A DNA stretch of 64,000 bases from contig NC_134681.1 in the NCBI RefSeq assembly GCF_024713945.1, positions 1,302,001 through 1,366,000 of the forward strand, given 5' to 3'. How positions within the stretch are numbered: the first letter of the stretch is position 1; the number at the start of each line of letters is the position of its first letter. Source of the DNA: Dermatophagoides farinae (Eukaryota > Arthropoda > Arachnida > Sarcoptiformes > Pyroglyphidae). The position numbers and the translations under genes are program-made. Positions 49,728 through 62,907 of the stretch are shown here, piece after piece. Below the pieces are notes generated by a model that was given only the letters and a program-made list of their open reading frames with translations, ran no database searches and was not told the origin of the DNA.

Positions 49728-50504
49728 AAAGAAAAGAATTTTTTTTCCCCAGTATGTTTTTTTTTCATAAAACTTACCCGATTCCTGGCGGACCAGTTCT
49801 CGATGCATCAATAAAATAAATGATAAGCGATGCAATTGAAAGTAAAAATACAAGCACAACCTATGTGGAAATAATGATTATTAATTAATTTATTGATTGT
49901 GATTGAAAAAAAAGGATTAAATGATTAACATACCAAAATACGACCAGTAGTCGATTGACCTGAAATTAATTCACCAGCCCAATCTTTTGCTTCAGCAATC
50001 CAACCAAGATCTTGATTAAAAAATCCAACCGATTCTTGATTCTGAAATTTCAATTGTCCAGTACTACCACTACTGGTTTGTGGATGATGATGTGGACCTT
50101 GATAGACACCGACACCAGCAGCACCATCACGTTGATTTGTATTCTGTTGTTGTTGTTGTTGCTGCTGCCGTTGCTGCTGTTGTTGATATTGTTGTTGATT
50201 ACTTTTCATATGATCAGATCTTGAATTGGAACTTGAGAATAGAAATTCAATCAATCGATAAACCAATACGATGAATATGCCTAGATTCAGGAAATTGGAT
50301 ATTTATTTATTATAGATATATAGCAATGTTTTCAAAGAAAAAAAATAATAATTTACCTGCCAAAAATGTACAAATACTGGACAATAGAAATGCCCACCAT
50401 TTTCTATCCTGTAGACAAAGTGCTTCTTCAGGTGAACGTGGTGGATAACTACTGTACATTGTACTATCCCGTATCTGATATGGGTTTAGATAATTTGATG
50501 ACAT
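40039..50504 (-). CDS. slo: Large-conductance calcium-activated potassium channel (BK, Slo1)
   Basis: Voltage- and calcium-gated K+ channel subunit of nerve and muscle plasma membrane. Nineteen coding exons: 50357-50504, 49934-50280, 49778-49860, 49059-49155, 48778-48889, 48554-48705, 47820-47912, 47531-47694, 47098-47434, 46784-46856, 45763-45878, 45067-45350, 44866-44936, 44671-44736, 42523-44020, 42169-42453, 41756-42079, 41152-41668, 40039-41079. All phases close, giving about 1,935 residues; most Slo1 proteins have 1,100-1,250. In order: S0 ([18 protein letters not shown]), S1, S4 (LRFLRALRL), filter TVGYGD near residue 344, RCK1 from HIVVCGH near 399, linker, RCK2 from FHWCPAKL near 1255, calcium bowl ([13 protein letters not shown]) near 1430, and [19 protein letters not shown]. 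The extra length is an S0-S1 Gln run, about 500 residues of Gln/His-rich RCK1-RCK2 linker, and a roughly 320-residue Ser/His/Gln-rich tail. Confidence 0.95.
42523..44020 (-). other. slo: slo exon 15: giant low-complexity linker exon
   Basis: One 1,498-base exon encodes about 499 residues, almost all Gln, His, Pro, Asn, Ser and Asp runs (for example [13 protein letters not shown], a VDVDD acidic run and several poly-Q/poly-H blocks), then ends YEVKKLM before RCK2. It enters in phase 1 at a rather weak acceptor (CCAATTAG|TT, A-rich upstream) and leaves in phase 2 at AAT|GTAAGT. The frame is open throughout, which for 1.5 kb of AT-rich DNA supports coding. The exact 5' border is the least certain splice site of the gene. 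Confidence 0.8.
44671..44736 (-). other. slo: slo exon 14: 66-nt symmetric cassette at the STREX position
   Basis: A 66-base exon, phase 1 to phase 1, reads [22 protein letters not shown]. It follows directly after the IKKCKC motif that ends RCK1, the site where vertebrate BK channels insert STREX. Its loss would keep the frame. A (CTT)n array on the minus strand lies just upstream of its acceptor (AATCAG|A). Confidence 0.7.
44770..44800. repeat. (GAA)n / (CTT)n array before slo exon 14
   Basis: On the transcribed (minus) strand this is a CTT array about 34 bases upstream of the exon 14 acceptor, so it can serve as an extended polypyrimidine tract. Confidence 0.85.
44949..44989. repeat. Compound (GA)n(GT)n array before slo exon 13
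   Basis: On the minus strand it reads (AC)n then (CT)n ending 12 bases before the exon 13 acceptor (ATTGCACAG|A at 44936). CA repeats and CT tracts next to a 3' splice site are typical binding sites for hnRNP L and PTB-type splicing regulators. Confidence 0.85.
46857..46870. repeat. (TA)n tract at the slo exon 10 acceptor
   Basis: The last bases of the intron before exon 10 are an alternating TA tract ending TATAG|GTG, in place of a normal pyrimidine tract. Confidence 0.7.
49447..49485. repeat. (GT)n microsatellite in a slo intron
   Basis: About 19 uninterrupted TG units between slo exons 3 and 4; CA repeat on the transcribed strand. Confidence 0.9.
49693..49726. repeat. 34-base poly-T in a slo intron
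   Basis: Long T homopolymer (A-run on the transcribed strand) 52 bases past the donor of slo exon 3. Confidence 0.85.
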
Positions 50505-53500
50505 GATTTTTTTTTCTTCTGTTTGTTATCCTCTTTTTTCCAGTTTTTTTTTCACTTTCTATTATTATTCAACGGCAATATTATTGAATCCGATATAATT
50601 ATGATAATCAAGTCGTTTCGTGTGTATATAATGATGATATTAATAATATTAATAAAAATGGGCGATGGTTGCCTGCAAAAATTTTTTTTCTGGTTAGTTG
50701 TCAATATCTGTGTGTGTGTGTGTGTTAGTGTGTCAATATTGTTGTTGAATATATTGATATTTACGATGATAATGATAATGATGATTATGATGATGATGAT
50801 GATAACATAATTCAAGTCAAGTTTTCAGGTTTTTTTTTTGTTGTTGTCGTTGTTGTTGTTGTTGTTCACTTGCATATTTTTGGGCAAAAATTCATGGACC
50901 ATAAGTATTTATCAATCAATCAATCAATCAATATGGACCATTTATTAGTTTACTTTGTATATAATTATAATATATTTAAATAACTTGCTAATGATGATGA
51001 TGTTTATGATAATGTAGACATCTTGATATATTTCATTCATTCATTCATAGTGGGTGTGTGTGTTTGTGTGTGTGTGAATTTGTAATGATAAAAATAACAT
51101 TATTTTTAAAATGATTTTAAAATTTAATTTTATTCTTTTTCAAATTTATTTTCTCATCATTTATTTTGTTCTCTATGATGAATTGTAATAATATAATTAT
51201 GATATAATGGGCGTATGTATCTGGGTGGGCGTCAGTGTGTAAAAGTCGCACACACGAATTGGGTATATTTTTTTGCTTACGTGTTTCAATTTTTTGTTGT
51301 TGTTGTTGTTGTTGTTCTTATTATAAATCTATATATATAATATTCTAGAAATGTTTATATTATTAGTGTATGTGGATGTGTGTGGGTGTGTATGTCAGTG
51401 TCTGTATGTTTGTGTCTAATTGACAAATTTAATCACGTTTTCGATGATGATGATGATGATGATTCTTATTAATACCATCCATTGATATTCGATGATGATG
51501 ATGATGATATTATTTTCGAATGTATTTCTGGTTCTTGTTTTATTTATTTATTGATTATTATTACAACTATGGTGGATCTTTTCGTTTCCGTTTCATTTTT
51601 TCATTTTTTGATTCATTGTATTTTTTTTTGGTATGATGATGATGATGATGATAATGATGATGATGATGATTTGGGATTTTTTTTCTCTCAGCTTTTATTA
51701 TGATTATCGTTGTTGTGGAATTCTTTTTGTCTTTGCAATAGAATTTTTTTTTACTGTAATTTCAATGACCAATACAACATATTTCCATATCGGCTTTTAT
51801 TTTGTTGTTGTTGTTGTTGTTGTCCGATTTGATCAATAAATAAAAAATAATCATAAGCTCAAAGATGAATTCATTTTCATTGAATGAAAATAATGGACTT
51901 GAATATAGAATAGTTGATTTTGTTTCTTCTGTTATTTTTATTATTATTATCGTTGTAGAAATAAAAATCTATATATCCGATGATCAAAATCGATGATGAT
52001 GATGTTGATAATTTTGATTGATCAATTTTGCTTATGATAATGATGAATGGCCATTTGATGTGAGTGTGTGTGTGTGTGTGTGTGCGTTCGTGTGTGTGTG
52101 TAAGTCGGTATGTGAACCAGAATTTTCTGTTATTAAGAATAGAAAAAAAAATTTCGTAAAAAAGTTTCCGAAGAAAAAACATTGTAACATTAAACTGAAT
52201 TTTTTTTCTGCCATCTTTTTCGTTGACAACTATCGGATAAAATTTTCTATAGAATAAATGAATGAATGAATGGATGAATGGATGGACTTTACTAAGTAAT
52301 AGAAAGGCTTTTAAGAATCTTATCAGAAGTAAAAATTTTCTTTGGAATTGATCATGTGTCCGTGCATTTTTTTTTTCTTTCTTTGAAAATTTTGATTCAT
52401 TTTTATAATAATAAAATAATGATGATTCAAGAGAAAAAGAAATCAGTGGCTGTTTTTTTTTTTGTTCGATTACAATTGAAAATATCAATATAATCATCAT
52501 CGTCAATCATTAATAATCTAATGATAATGATGATGATGATGAATAATGTCAATGATGAGAGAAAGATTTGGAAAAAAAATTGAATGGCAAACAACAAACT
52601 ATTGTGAAAAAAAAGGGTAATGCAGAATATTCTCGACAAAATGTTATTCGTTTTCAATTTTGGACTGCTACTGTTTGCTTTCGCTATTTTTTTCTTTTTT
52701 CTTTTTTGTTGTTGCATAATATTCAATGAATTCAATTCAATTCAATTTGATTCATTGTTACAGGTTTGTCTGTATGATGAATTTTTTTTTTTTACTACAA
52801 ATACATCGATGCTTTTTACATGTGTATCACATCATCATGTTTTTTCAATGTGTATCTTTCAATCTTCTTGAAAGGAACAACAAAAAAAAATATTGGAATC
52901 AAGACCAAAATTTTCTACAGAATTCAATATTTAAACATGAATAGGCAGTAGACAGAAAGAGAGAATAAAAAAAAAAGTTTTCCATGTAAAAAGCTCCATC
53001 ATCTCTCACTCGCTCTTTCTTTTTCACAGGTTACCATCGTTCAAATTTTCCATTCAAACTGTTGTTGTTTGATATTGAAAAGAATTTGTATTTGTATTTT
53101 TTTTTTTTTTTTTGATAGCAGCAAACTTTAGTTTGCTCTACAACGATTCTGGCCATCATAATGTTATCAAACATCCTTTCTTTCGGAGCAACAACAACAA
53201 CAACAACAAAAAGTTATGACTGAACTGTGTATAGACAAAGGCAAAGGTAAATATTTAATTTTTAAAAATATGAAAAAAAAAATAAATTGCCAAATATGAT
53301 TAGGAAATGATAATGAAATAGAATGATGATGATGATGATGATTCTTTTCATGGTTACACCTCACTCATTCCACGCCCATTGAATATTCTTAAGAAACAAC
53401 AGAATCATACAGTGAATCATATATATATATATATAGCAATTCTGCTATTCTCTATATAATACCATCAATTCTATTTCATTATTGAAAGAAAAAAAAATTT

Positions 53501-53982
53501 TTCATTTTTTTGACTAGTTTTCTGCTTTTTTAATCTTGTTACTGTACAATTTTTTTTCCGTCATTTTTGGAATTTTCTTTTTTCATCAACGAAAAAGCAA
53601 CAAAAAAGAGGAAAAAAATTCGTCTGATATGGAAAAAAAAATAAACACAGCAACAACAACGGGAAAAAAATTGATAAGAAGGAAAAAAAACACATCTCAA
53701 CTTATTTGATTTGTGGAAAAAAGATAGGAAGCACTGAAAGAAATAAAGAAAAATCCAAAAAAAAAAAATCAAGACCCTGTAGAATAGCTGCTGCTGCTGC
53801 TGTTTGTATTCATCATTTATCAGGGCATCAAGAATGAAATGAAAATGAAAATGAAAAAATGGAACGTATGCAAATTTTATTTTTTTTTGTTCATCATTTT
53901 TTTTCCTCTATATATATGTGTGTGTGTGTTTGGTGTATGTCAACTTTTTTTTTGTTTGTCTCCTTGAAAAACCAACAATATT

Positions 53983-54042
53983 TGTGTGTGTGTGTGTGTG
54001 TGTGTGTTTGTCACCACTGATGATGATGAAATTTTTGTGTTT

Positions 54043-54077
<35 letters not shown>
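53983..54077. repeat. (GT)n and (GA)n arrays 40 bp apart
   Basis: About 12 GT units (53983-54007) followed after a short spacer by about 14 GA units (54050-54077). Confidence 0.9.
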
Positions 54078-56060
54078 CGACGAGAAAAAAAATCAACTGA
54101 ATCCATCAATAGTATGATGGTGAAGTGAATGAATATAATCGAAATTCATCATCATCATCATCATTTATTTATTCATTTCTGTTTGCTTGATTTCTCACAA
54201 TTCAAAGTTGATTTTTTTTTATTCATGGGAACAAAAAAAAAATTCTTTCTATATAAATGTTGAATGTAACGATTGTTAATGTTGCCAATTTACATAGATT
54301 GTTGCAGTATAACATAAGAATAAAAAAAAATGAATGAATGAATGAATAAATGGATGAATTGACGTGAGAAAAATTTATGTCAATTCATATATATACATAC
54401 AAATTAAGTAAATAAACAAATATAAACTAACCAAAGAGAGAGAGAGAGAGAAAAAAAAAATTACCATCGTCATCATCAATGAATGTAAAACATGACGACG
54501 AATTCGTTGTGACGGAATATTTCCAATTTTAATGTCGTTGAATTATTAAATTTTTTTACACAGAATCAAATGTATGATGATGATGATGATGATAAAAACA
54601 GGGTCAAAACAAACAAACAAGAAAAAATTCCATTACATGATGATATTTTTTAATATTAAATAAAAAAAAAATTTCTTTCTTTCTTTCTTGACCATATCAT
54701 TTCATTCATTTTTTTTTGCTGTTGTTTTTAAAATGAAATGGAATCAAACAATGAAAAATAAAATGTCAGTGAAAAAAAAACTGAAAACCAAGCTTTTGGC
54801 AAATGAGTTATTCACTCAATTCCATCAGTCAGTCAGTCAGTGAAATGAAAGAAAATTTTTGACCATAAATTGTAGCCATGATCATCATTATGATCATCAT
54901 CATCATAATAAAGTACTAAACATTCAAAAAAAAAACTAAATCAGTTTCTTATTTTTTCCAGCAACAACAACAACAACATAAAGAAAAAAAACATTTCCAT
55001 CTGCATCATACGACATTTATTATTATTATGGTCTATAGAAAAAAAGCCAAAAAAAATGCTTTCTTTTCAGTCCATTAAATCTTTTTCTCTTTCTTTCTTA
55101 TTCTTTATCCATACACATTACATACATACATTCGTGTATGTGAAGAATATTTTCATTTTTATTTTACTCATCCTCATTTCATTACTACAAAAAAGATGTT
55201 CAATTCTTGGCCATTCTATCTGGTCTGTATTCTATTGTTGTGGTTATTTGTGAATTATATTTTATTATTATTATTCATAAATGTCGTATCATCAACATCA
55301 TCATCATCATCAACATTTGATCAATATTAACCAACATATAGATATATATCTTTCTATCATCATAAAATTGTAATCACCATTCATCATCAATAATGATGAT
55401 AACAATCAATATATGAATATGAATATGACATTCATATTTGTACATTGATGAATGTGAAGAATTATTGCAATTTCAACATGAAAAACAAAACAAAACAAAA
55501 CAAAACAATTGACCATTTGTAGTAGTAAATTTGATTAATTGCCAACAATATTTATTATACAGTTATTTATTTATTTATTTTTTTTTTTTTTTGATTTCAA
55601 ATCCATTTTGTTGTTTTTATAGTTGATTGAAGCCAATTATTTATGACCAAAATTCATTTATTTTCTTTTTTGACGATAATTCATGTCATCATAAAAAAAA
55701 TAATGAAATCATACATGACAGATATAGTTATAATAAACAATAAAGATGACAAATAGCTTATAATCAATCAAATCAATTGGATGGAAATCAAATTACATTC
55801 AGTCCAAAATAAATGGACAAGCAAGAAAAAAAAACAAAACCAAAAAAAAAAAAACATGACCAAAAAAAAACAAATTTGATTGATTCAATCAAAGAACAGA
55901 ATAAACAGAACAACAACAACAAAAAACATTTGAAAATTTACAAAAAAAAACGCAGAATAAGTTCCATCATCATCATCATCATCATCATGCTCATAGAAAA
56001 TTCATAAGAATTGAATCTACCTAACAAACACACCGAGAGAGAGAATAGCAAAACAATTTA

Positions 56061-56064
<4 letters not shown>

Positions 56065-56150
<86 letters not shown>

Positions 56151-56151
56151 T
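56065..56151. repeat. Long compound (TC)n(TG)n microsatellite
   Basis: Roughly 35 uninterrupted TC units (56065-56134) run straight into GT units (56135-56151). It is the longest perfect dinucleotide array in the window. Confidence 0.95.
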
Positions 56152-59100
56152 TGTGAAAAAAAGTAGAATTTTTTGTTTGTTTCCACTAAACATACAATAA
56201 ATAGTGATGATGATGATGATGTGACTTGAATAAAATTATAATATCTCGTTATTATTATCATCGTGGTTATTATTACTATTGTTATTATATATATATATAC
56301 CATTTATAATTCTCTTCTTATTATTATTTTTTCCTATTCACAATTCACATTTCATTTCATTGAAAGAATATTCTAGTTATGTTGATGATGATGATGATGA
56401 TAAGTGTCGTATGTCATCATCATCGTGTGTGTGTGTGTGTGTGAAAATGTGTAAAAGATATTTTTATGAATATTTGAGATTTGTTTTTTTTTTCTTCCAC
56501 TTGATTCTCATAGAAGAATATTCTTTTTTTTTCTTTTCCCATTCACAACTAGTGTTACAACAATGTTAATGTTGTCATCTTATTCATGGTATATCGAAAC
56601 AAGCAAAAAAAAAAATTTTTTTTTTTTTTTTTTTGCAAATTAAAATTAAGAGAACTATTTTGAAACTTTGACAGCCAGAAAAAAAATTGACAATGGAAAA
56701 AAAAATCAATGCTAATGAGAAATCTACACATAATACACCAATAATATAATTTAGTGATAATAGTGACAAGCCATAATGTGTGTAATGGTAATTGATGATG
56801 TAACTTAACATTGGGAGCCAAAAAAAAAAACTTTGATTTTTGTCGTTTCGTTTTGTCATCATCATATCCATAATAATCAGAATATAATCAGAATGTGTAT
56901 TCATTTGTACAGTTTTTTTTTTCTTTCTTCATCGTCATTTCATTAATGTTGCTGGTTTTTTTTTTCTATTTCGTCTCGTTGTATTCAGTTCTTTTTTTTT
57001 TTTTTTTTTTTTGTTCTACCAAAAATTTTTTTTCATCCCATTTCTTTGCATTTTCTTTTGTTGTTTGCCAACACATTTTTTTTTTGTTTTCATTTGAATG
57101 AACACGATTCATGATCATTTTTTTTCTGGTGCTTGGTTTCACACTGGTGAATTGATATAAAACGATTTAGTTCATTGAATGATATTTGAGCTAAATATAA
57201 GTGATATATACATATACAAAATAATAATAAATGGTAATGGTAATATGATTATGATGATGATGATGATGATGACAGTGAGCTAAGTCTGATATTATATTTA
57301 TACATGATCAAAAAAAAAAAACAACAAAACATTCATATACGACGTGCATGATTTTGTCGATTTATCGTTCAATTTAACTAACATGTATATTTAGATGAAA
57401 GATGGAAAAACTATTCAAGCTGTGGTCATAATGAATGTAAATCATTATTAATCATCAATTATCATCATCATCATCATTATTATTATTATGAAAATCGAAT
57501 TCGATTAATTTTGTTTTTTTTTTTGTTCGATTTGATCGATAACAGTTAAATCGATATATATATATATATAAATGATGATGATGATTACTAGATTTGATTT
57601 GCATTATTTCTATACCTATCTCCATTGAAATTACAAATCAGCTCAAATCTGAATTCAAATCACAATTATAGTAATGTCAAGTGTCAATATATTCGTTATT
57701 ACAATGTAAAGAAGAAGAAGAAAAAAAAACCAAAATACTGAACAAAGACAAACGAATCAAATCAGATCACAAGAAAAACAAAACAACAACAACAATAAAA
57801 TTGATGATGATGATGATGACGATGACTAATCCAAGATTAATCCGTATATGAATATAATAAATTTTCATGAGAATTTTTCTCTATCAATTGTGGATACATG
57901 TTGATTAGTGGAAAATTCTAGTCAGTAGCTAGAATAGAATGAATTGAAGTATCTGTATTTGTATGAATGATTTGTACAGATAAATAGATAGATAGGAATA
58001 AATTTCGGCGAAAAATAAAGTAAAAAGAAAAAGTTTTCCCAAAAACAATCCAGAATAAAAGAAAATAAATAAATAAAAAAAAGTTTGTTGTTGTTGCTGT
58101 TGTTGCCATTGTTATTGTGTTTATTTATGATGAACGAACAGAGAAAAAAAGATTCAAAAGTTTTTTTTTTTGTTTCGTTTCATTTTGAATTGAAGATGAA
58201 AATTCAATTCAAACTTCAAATTCAAAGATTGAATTGATGATGGATGGATAAAAGTATGTTTTCTCATCAAACACATAAACATAAACATGTTATAGTGATC
58301 AAAGTGTTGTTGTCCGTATCATTAGATAAATTGATGATGATATGGATGATGAAGACCGAGAAAATAAAACTTTTGATCAAAAAAAAAAAAAAAAAACTTG
58401 GGTGCAAACCAAAAGAAAAAAAAAAGTTAAATTTCATTCTAAACAATTGTTTACGCACCAAATTCTATCGATTCCAAACAACCAAATATAACATTCACGA
58501 AGAGGGTATTTTACGATAAGAAAAGAATCGAAAATTATGATGAAATATTCATATATCTTGTGTGTGTATGTGTGTGTGTATACGTGAATTATGTGAATAA
58601 AAACACACGCAATCAACAATGAAAACAACCACAACAACAATCATTGGACACATGATCAAGTTTGCGAAATTTCTGAATTATATGCAACTGAAAACTAAAA
58701 AACTAAAAAAACAATCGATAATTTCGAACGTTCTCATTTCATTTCATTTTTTTTTTTGTTTCATTCTCATCATTCATATGCAATGAATGAGTAGAAAAAA
58801 AACAAATGAAATGAAATGAAACTTGAGTTTAATTTCATAAATAATGAAAAAAAAATCATTCAAAATAAATGATACTTCAATTTTACGATGGCCTACACTA
58901 TGAGTGGTTTTGATTATTCTAGCAATAAATTCAACGCCAAATCATCATTGGCCCAATTCTCATTGTAATGATAACATTACAGGTAGATTGAATCCAAGAA
59001 AATTCGATCATTTTTCTTTTTCTCTCTAAAAAGATTATCATTGTAATGACCATTCTTTCATTCTTCTTCTTCTTCATTGATAATTCTTATTTAAAATTTG

Positions 59101-59981
59101 TTGGTGATTGTAACCAGTGTATTGAAAGTATACTTTTAGGTTTTTCTTATTAGATAGAATAATAATAATAATAATAATATGAAAAAGTTTGGTTATTATG
59201 CAATATGGTGATATATGAGTTTGGCACAAACTATTTGTTGTTTCTATTGATTCAATCGTTATATACGGTTTTTTTTGCTTCATTTCTTGACTACCAGCTA
59301 TATATTGTTAAGAGATAAATTACCTTTTTTTTCTTGTTTTGAAAGGGTACTTACTACTTTTGTTTTCTATTCGATTCTATTCTATTTTTTTTTCAAGAGG
59401 ACGATGAAGATGAATGTGAATAAATAAAAAAAAACACAAAAAAAGAATCATTCACTTTGTCCGGTTTTTTTTGTGTGTGTATGTCCAAAGGTAGGTCGGT
59501 CGATTGGTTATTATTATTAAAATTTTGATTCTGGTCATTTCACATACTATACATTCGTATAAGTTTCCATTTTTATCTTCATTTTACTATTTTTTTACCT
59601 TTTTTTTCTTGCTGATATTATATTATATAACCGTGAAAAAAAAGAGAGCGCAATATCAAACTTTCCAATGGTTCGGACAGTCCAGGTATCAAATCATCAA
59701 AATACTTTAATATTAGTACAGTATATATGTGTAGTTAGTTATCATAAAGAAAGAAACAGAAAGGAAAAATGGAAAAATAAAAACTTTTCCATCACCCGGT
59801 CCAGGTATTGAATTTGAAAAACGAAGAGAGAGGTAAAAAAAAATGGAAAATAAAAATGAAAACCCGGATCGTGTTTTAATAAACAGTAACCGGACTGTTT
59901 CATATCATGAATGAATGGCCTTCTGGTCAGTTTCTGTTTTTTTAAAGAAAAAATCGAGTCAAACAGAATGATGATTGATTA

Positions 59982-60227
59982 TTACACTGCTGCTGCTACT
60001 GCTGGTGCTGGTGCTGATGCTGGTTTCATAATATTTTTGAATTCATTATTTTTTTTCTCTGGATCACGATGAAAATTGATATCAAACAACAACAACAACA
60101 ACGACGACAACAAGAACAAAATATGTACTGTAGTAAACCAAATAATAACAGGCTTCAAACATTTGCGCAAAAGTAAAAAGAAACAAAAAAAAAAACAAAT
60201 CCAATGCTCACACACACACACACACAC
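59982..60227 (-). CDS. Weak hypothetical ORF or terminal exon
   Basis: A minus-strand open frame encodes a Leu/Phe-rich hydrophobic segment, then INFHRDPEKKNNEFKN and an Ala/Pro end (PASAPAPAVAAAV) before TAA. Possible acceptors (TTTACTACAG|) lie inside. The Ala-rich end comes from a CAG/CTG-like run and may be non-coding. Not recognised. Confidence 0.18.
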   Translation of the reverse strand: MCVCVCEHWICFFFCFFLLLRKCLKPVIIWFTTVHILFLLSSLLLLLFDINFHRDPEKKNNEFKNIMKPASAPAPAVAAAV

Positions 60228-61798
60228 ACACTAACTAACAGGTCAAATCAACTTCATGTTTGAACCAAAAAAAAAAAATGATTGTTTCGCCGTGTTAATG
60301 ATCAAAAATTATTTTGGGGCCCACACACACACACACACATTCATTATAAATTAACATACACTATTCATCGAAACAGAAATGTCATATTTGCGAATAAAAA
60401 AAAAATGAATCATTAGATTCAAAAAAAGATTTATGAAAAAAATGGCTTCTCCCCCTTCCCCGTTACGTTTAGTTTGTCGTCGTTATCGTCGTTATTTGAA
60501 GAGTTTGAGCGCAAAAAAAAAAATTCTAATTAAAAAAAATTGCTGTTCACACAAACACACACAAAAAAAAATACACCTTATAGCGAGAGAGAAAGAAAGA
60601 ATTTGTTCAGTTAACCATTCATTTCATTTGAATATTCACGCTACTTCACCATCAATGTCGGAGAATTAATATTTTCATTTTGGCATAATAATCATATATA
60701 TGATGCAAACCAAAAAAAAAATGTTGAAGGTAATGAGACATAAAGTGAACAAAATGAATCCCGAAAATTTTTGTTGAAAATGAACAAAAAAAATAAAACT
60801 TAATGCACATTTGTTTTTTGCCATCATTAAATGTAAATAATAATTTTCCATATTTCAAAGTGGCAAACGCAACAAAAATTTGACAGAATTTCAAAATTGA
60901 AAAACTAAAAAAAAAAAAAAAAAATAGAAAATAGAATGACAATGTATTTTTGACAATAACCAATAGGAAAAAAATTCTCCAATTTAAATTCTTCAAGATC
61001 AAACAATTTAAAACAAAAATTCATTTCAATCAATTTGACAAATGGAAATTGAATTCTCATTGAATCCATTGTGTTTGCCCAATGTGTCTTAATTTAATTT
61101 TTATTTGAAATAATCATGTATATCATGTCATCAACTAGACTTGTGAGTGACGAAAAATTTCTTTTTCTCTGATAATTTGATTAGAAATTTGAATTTACAA
61201 CTAGAGAAAAAAAAAGTAATATATTGGTATGGTGAGCAAGGGAAAAAAATGGTTTTTATGGCTGTCTCGATTACAAAATTGGTAATAATTAATTAATTAA
61301 TTTAATTAATTAAAAACCATTATTGGTGGAATTGATGATGATTATTTGTGTGGTTTGTTGGTGTTGAATATTCTGTTTTTTTTACTGGTTTTGGTTTTAG
61401 CTTTAATGAAATTTTTTTTTTCATTTGTCCAATTTTTCCCTTTTTATAATGATTTCCTATTGTATTGAAACAGTTTTTTTTTCATCGATAATCATGTGAT
61501 TAACTTTTAATTTTTTGTTGTCATTGTTTTTCACTGACAAATTAACATCAGATTTAAATAGGCGTGGCTATTTTATTTTTCTTCTTCTTCCATTAACACT
61601 TTTCATTTTCATCATTATGTGAAACAAAACAAAACGAAAAAAAAAATGAACCAAAGGAAAAAAAAAACAAGAAAATAATTTATTTTCATTTGTTTATCGC
61701 AATATGCTGGTCGAAGATATATCGATGATTATGATGGAAAGTAATAGTGAATGAAAACATGAACATTTTTTTTTTGTATTAGAAAAAATTAAGAATGT

Positions 61799-61800
61799 CA

Positions 61801-61827
<27 letters not shown>
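61799..61827. repeat. (CA)n microsatellite
   Basis: About 14 CA units in the gene-poor region. Confidence 0.9.
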
Positions 61828-61831
<4 letters not shown>

Positions 61832-62876
61832 CCAGAGACTTAATATATATATGATGATGATCAAAGTGAAAATATAAACAACACACCGAATGAATTTCAT
61901 GTCAAAACACAAAACAACACAACACAACCAAGTACAATGTGTACTGGTTGAACAATAAGCAACGAAAAAAAAAGAATAAAATTCCATAAAACCAAAACAA
62001 GAAAAGAAAATTCTCCATTGCCATCATCATCATCATCATTCGATTCTTCTGGATTTTTTCTTTCATTCATTCATTTTTTTCATATATTTTTACAATTGAA
62101 TAAAAAAAAATAAAGAGAAAAAGCAAAAAATGAGCGAGCGTATGAAAAATGGAAATGGAAAATTTTCTGGCTTTTATCATAATTAATAATGATGATGATG
62201 ATAATAATAAAAGTGCAATTTTTTCTTCCATCATCATCATCACTAACAATTCTCTTAGTTACAGAGATCTACGATATGATTCTTATGATAAAATTGATGA
62301 CAATTAGTATTTTGTGTGTGTGTGTGTGTATGGTCATTGGAACATCAATATATTGCATAAGATCAATGTTATAAGAGAAAAACGGAAATACTTTTTCACA
62401 CACTCGCACACACACACACACTTTTAGTTTAGAAGGTCATTCATTTTCACAGTACAGTATGATGGATTCTTCATTCTTTATAGTGGTTCGATTGTTTTAT
62501 TTGTTGAGTTTCTTAACTGGTTTTTTTTTTGTTTTTCTGTTTTTTTTTTGTTTTTTTTTTTTGGTACTCATTCATTAGTGATGGTCATCTATCTATCTAT
62601 CTATCTATCCATCTTACTGATAAAATTTTTTTTCTATGTGTCCATTTTGAGTTTTTTTTTATTGTCTTCATTGTCGTGTTTGTTCATAACAATTTTTTTT
62701 TTCGCCATTGGATCCATTCACATTAATTAATGGATGAATTGTTTGAGAATTCTACTTCCATTTTTTTTCACTCATTTTGATGATGATCGATGTAATTTGT
62801 CATTTGTTTTGTTTTGTTTGTTTGTTTTTTTTTTTGTTATACAATGTGTCAATTCAGTGTTGATGAACGATATGTA

Positions 62877-62904
<28 letters not shown>
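62877..62904. repeat. (AC)n microsatellite
   Basis: About 14 AC units in the gene-poor region. Confidence 0.9.

Positions 62905-62907
<3 letters not shown>

Noticed and set aside
60433-60669. Plus-strand ORF starting MASPPSPLRLVCRRYRRY
   Set aside because: A short basic start looks protein-like but the frame then runs into A-rich repeat translation, with no donor or homologue recognised.
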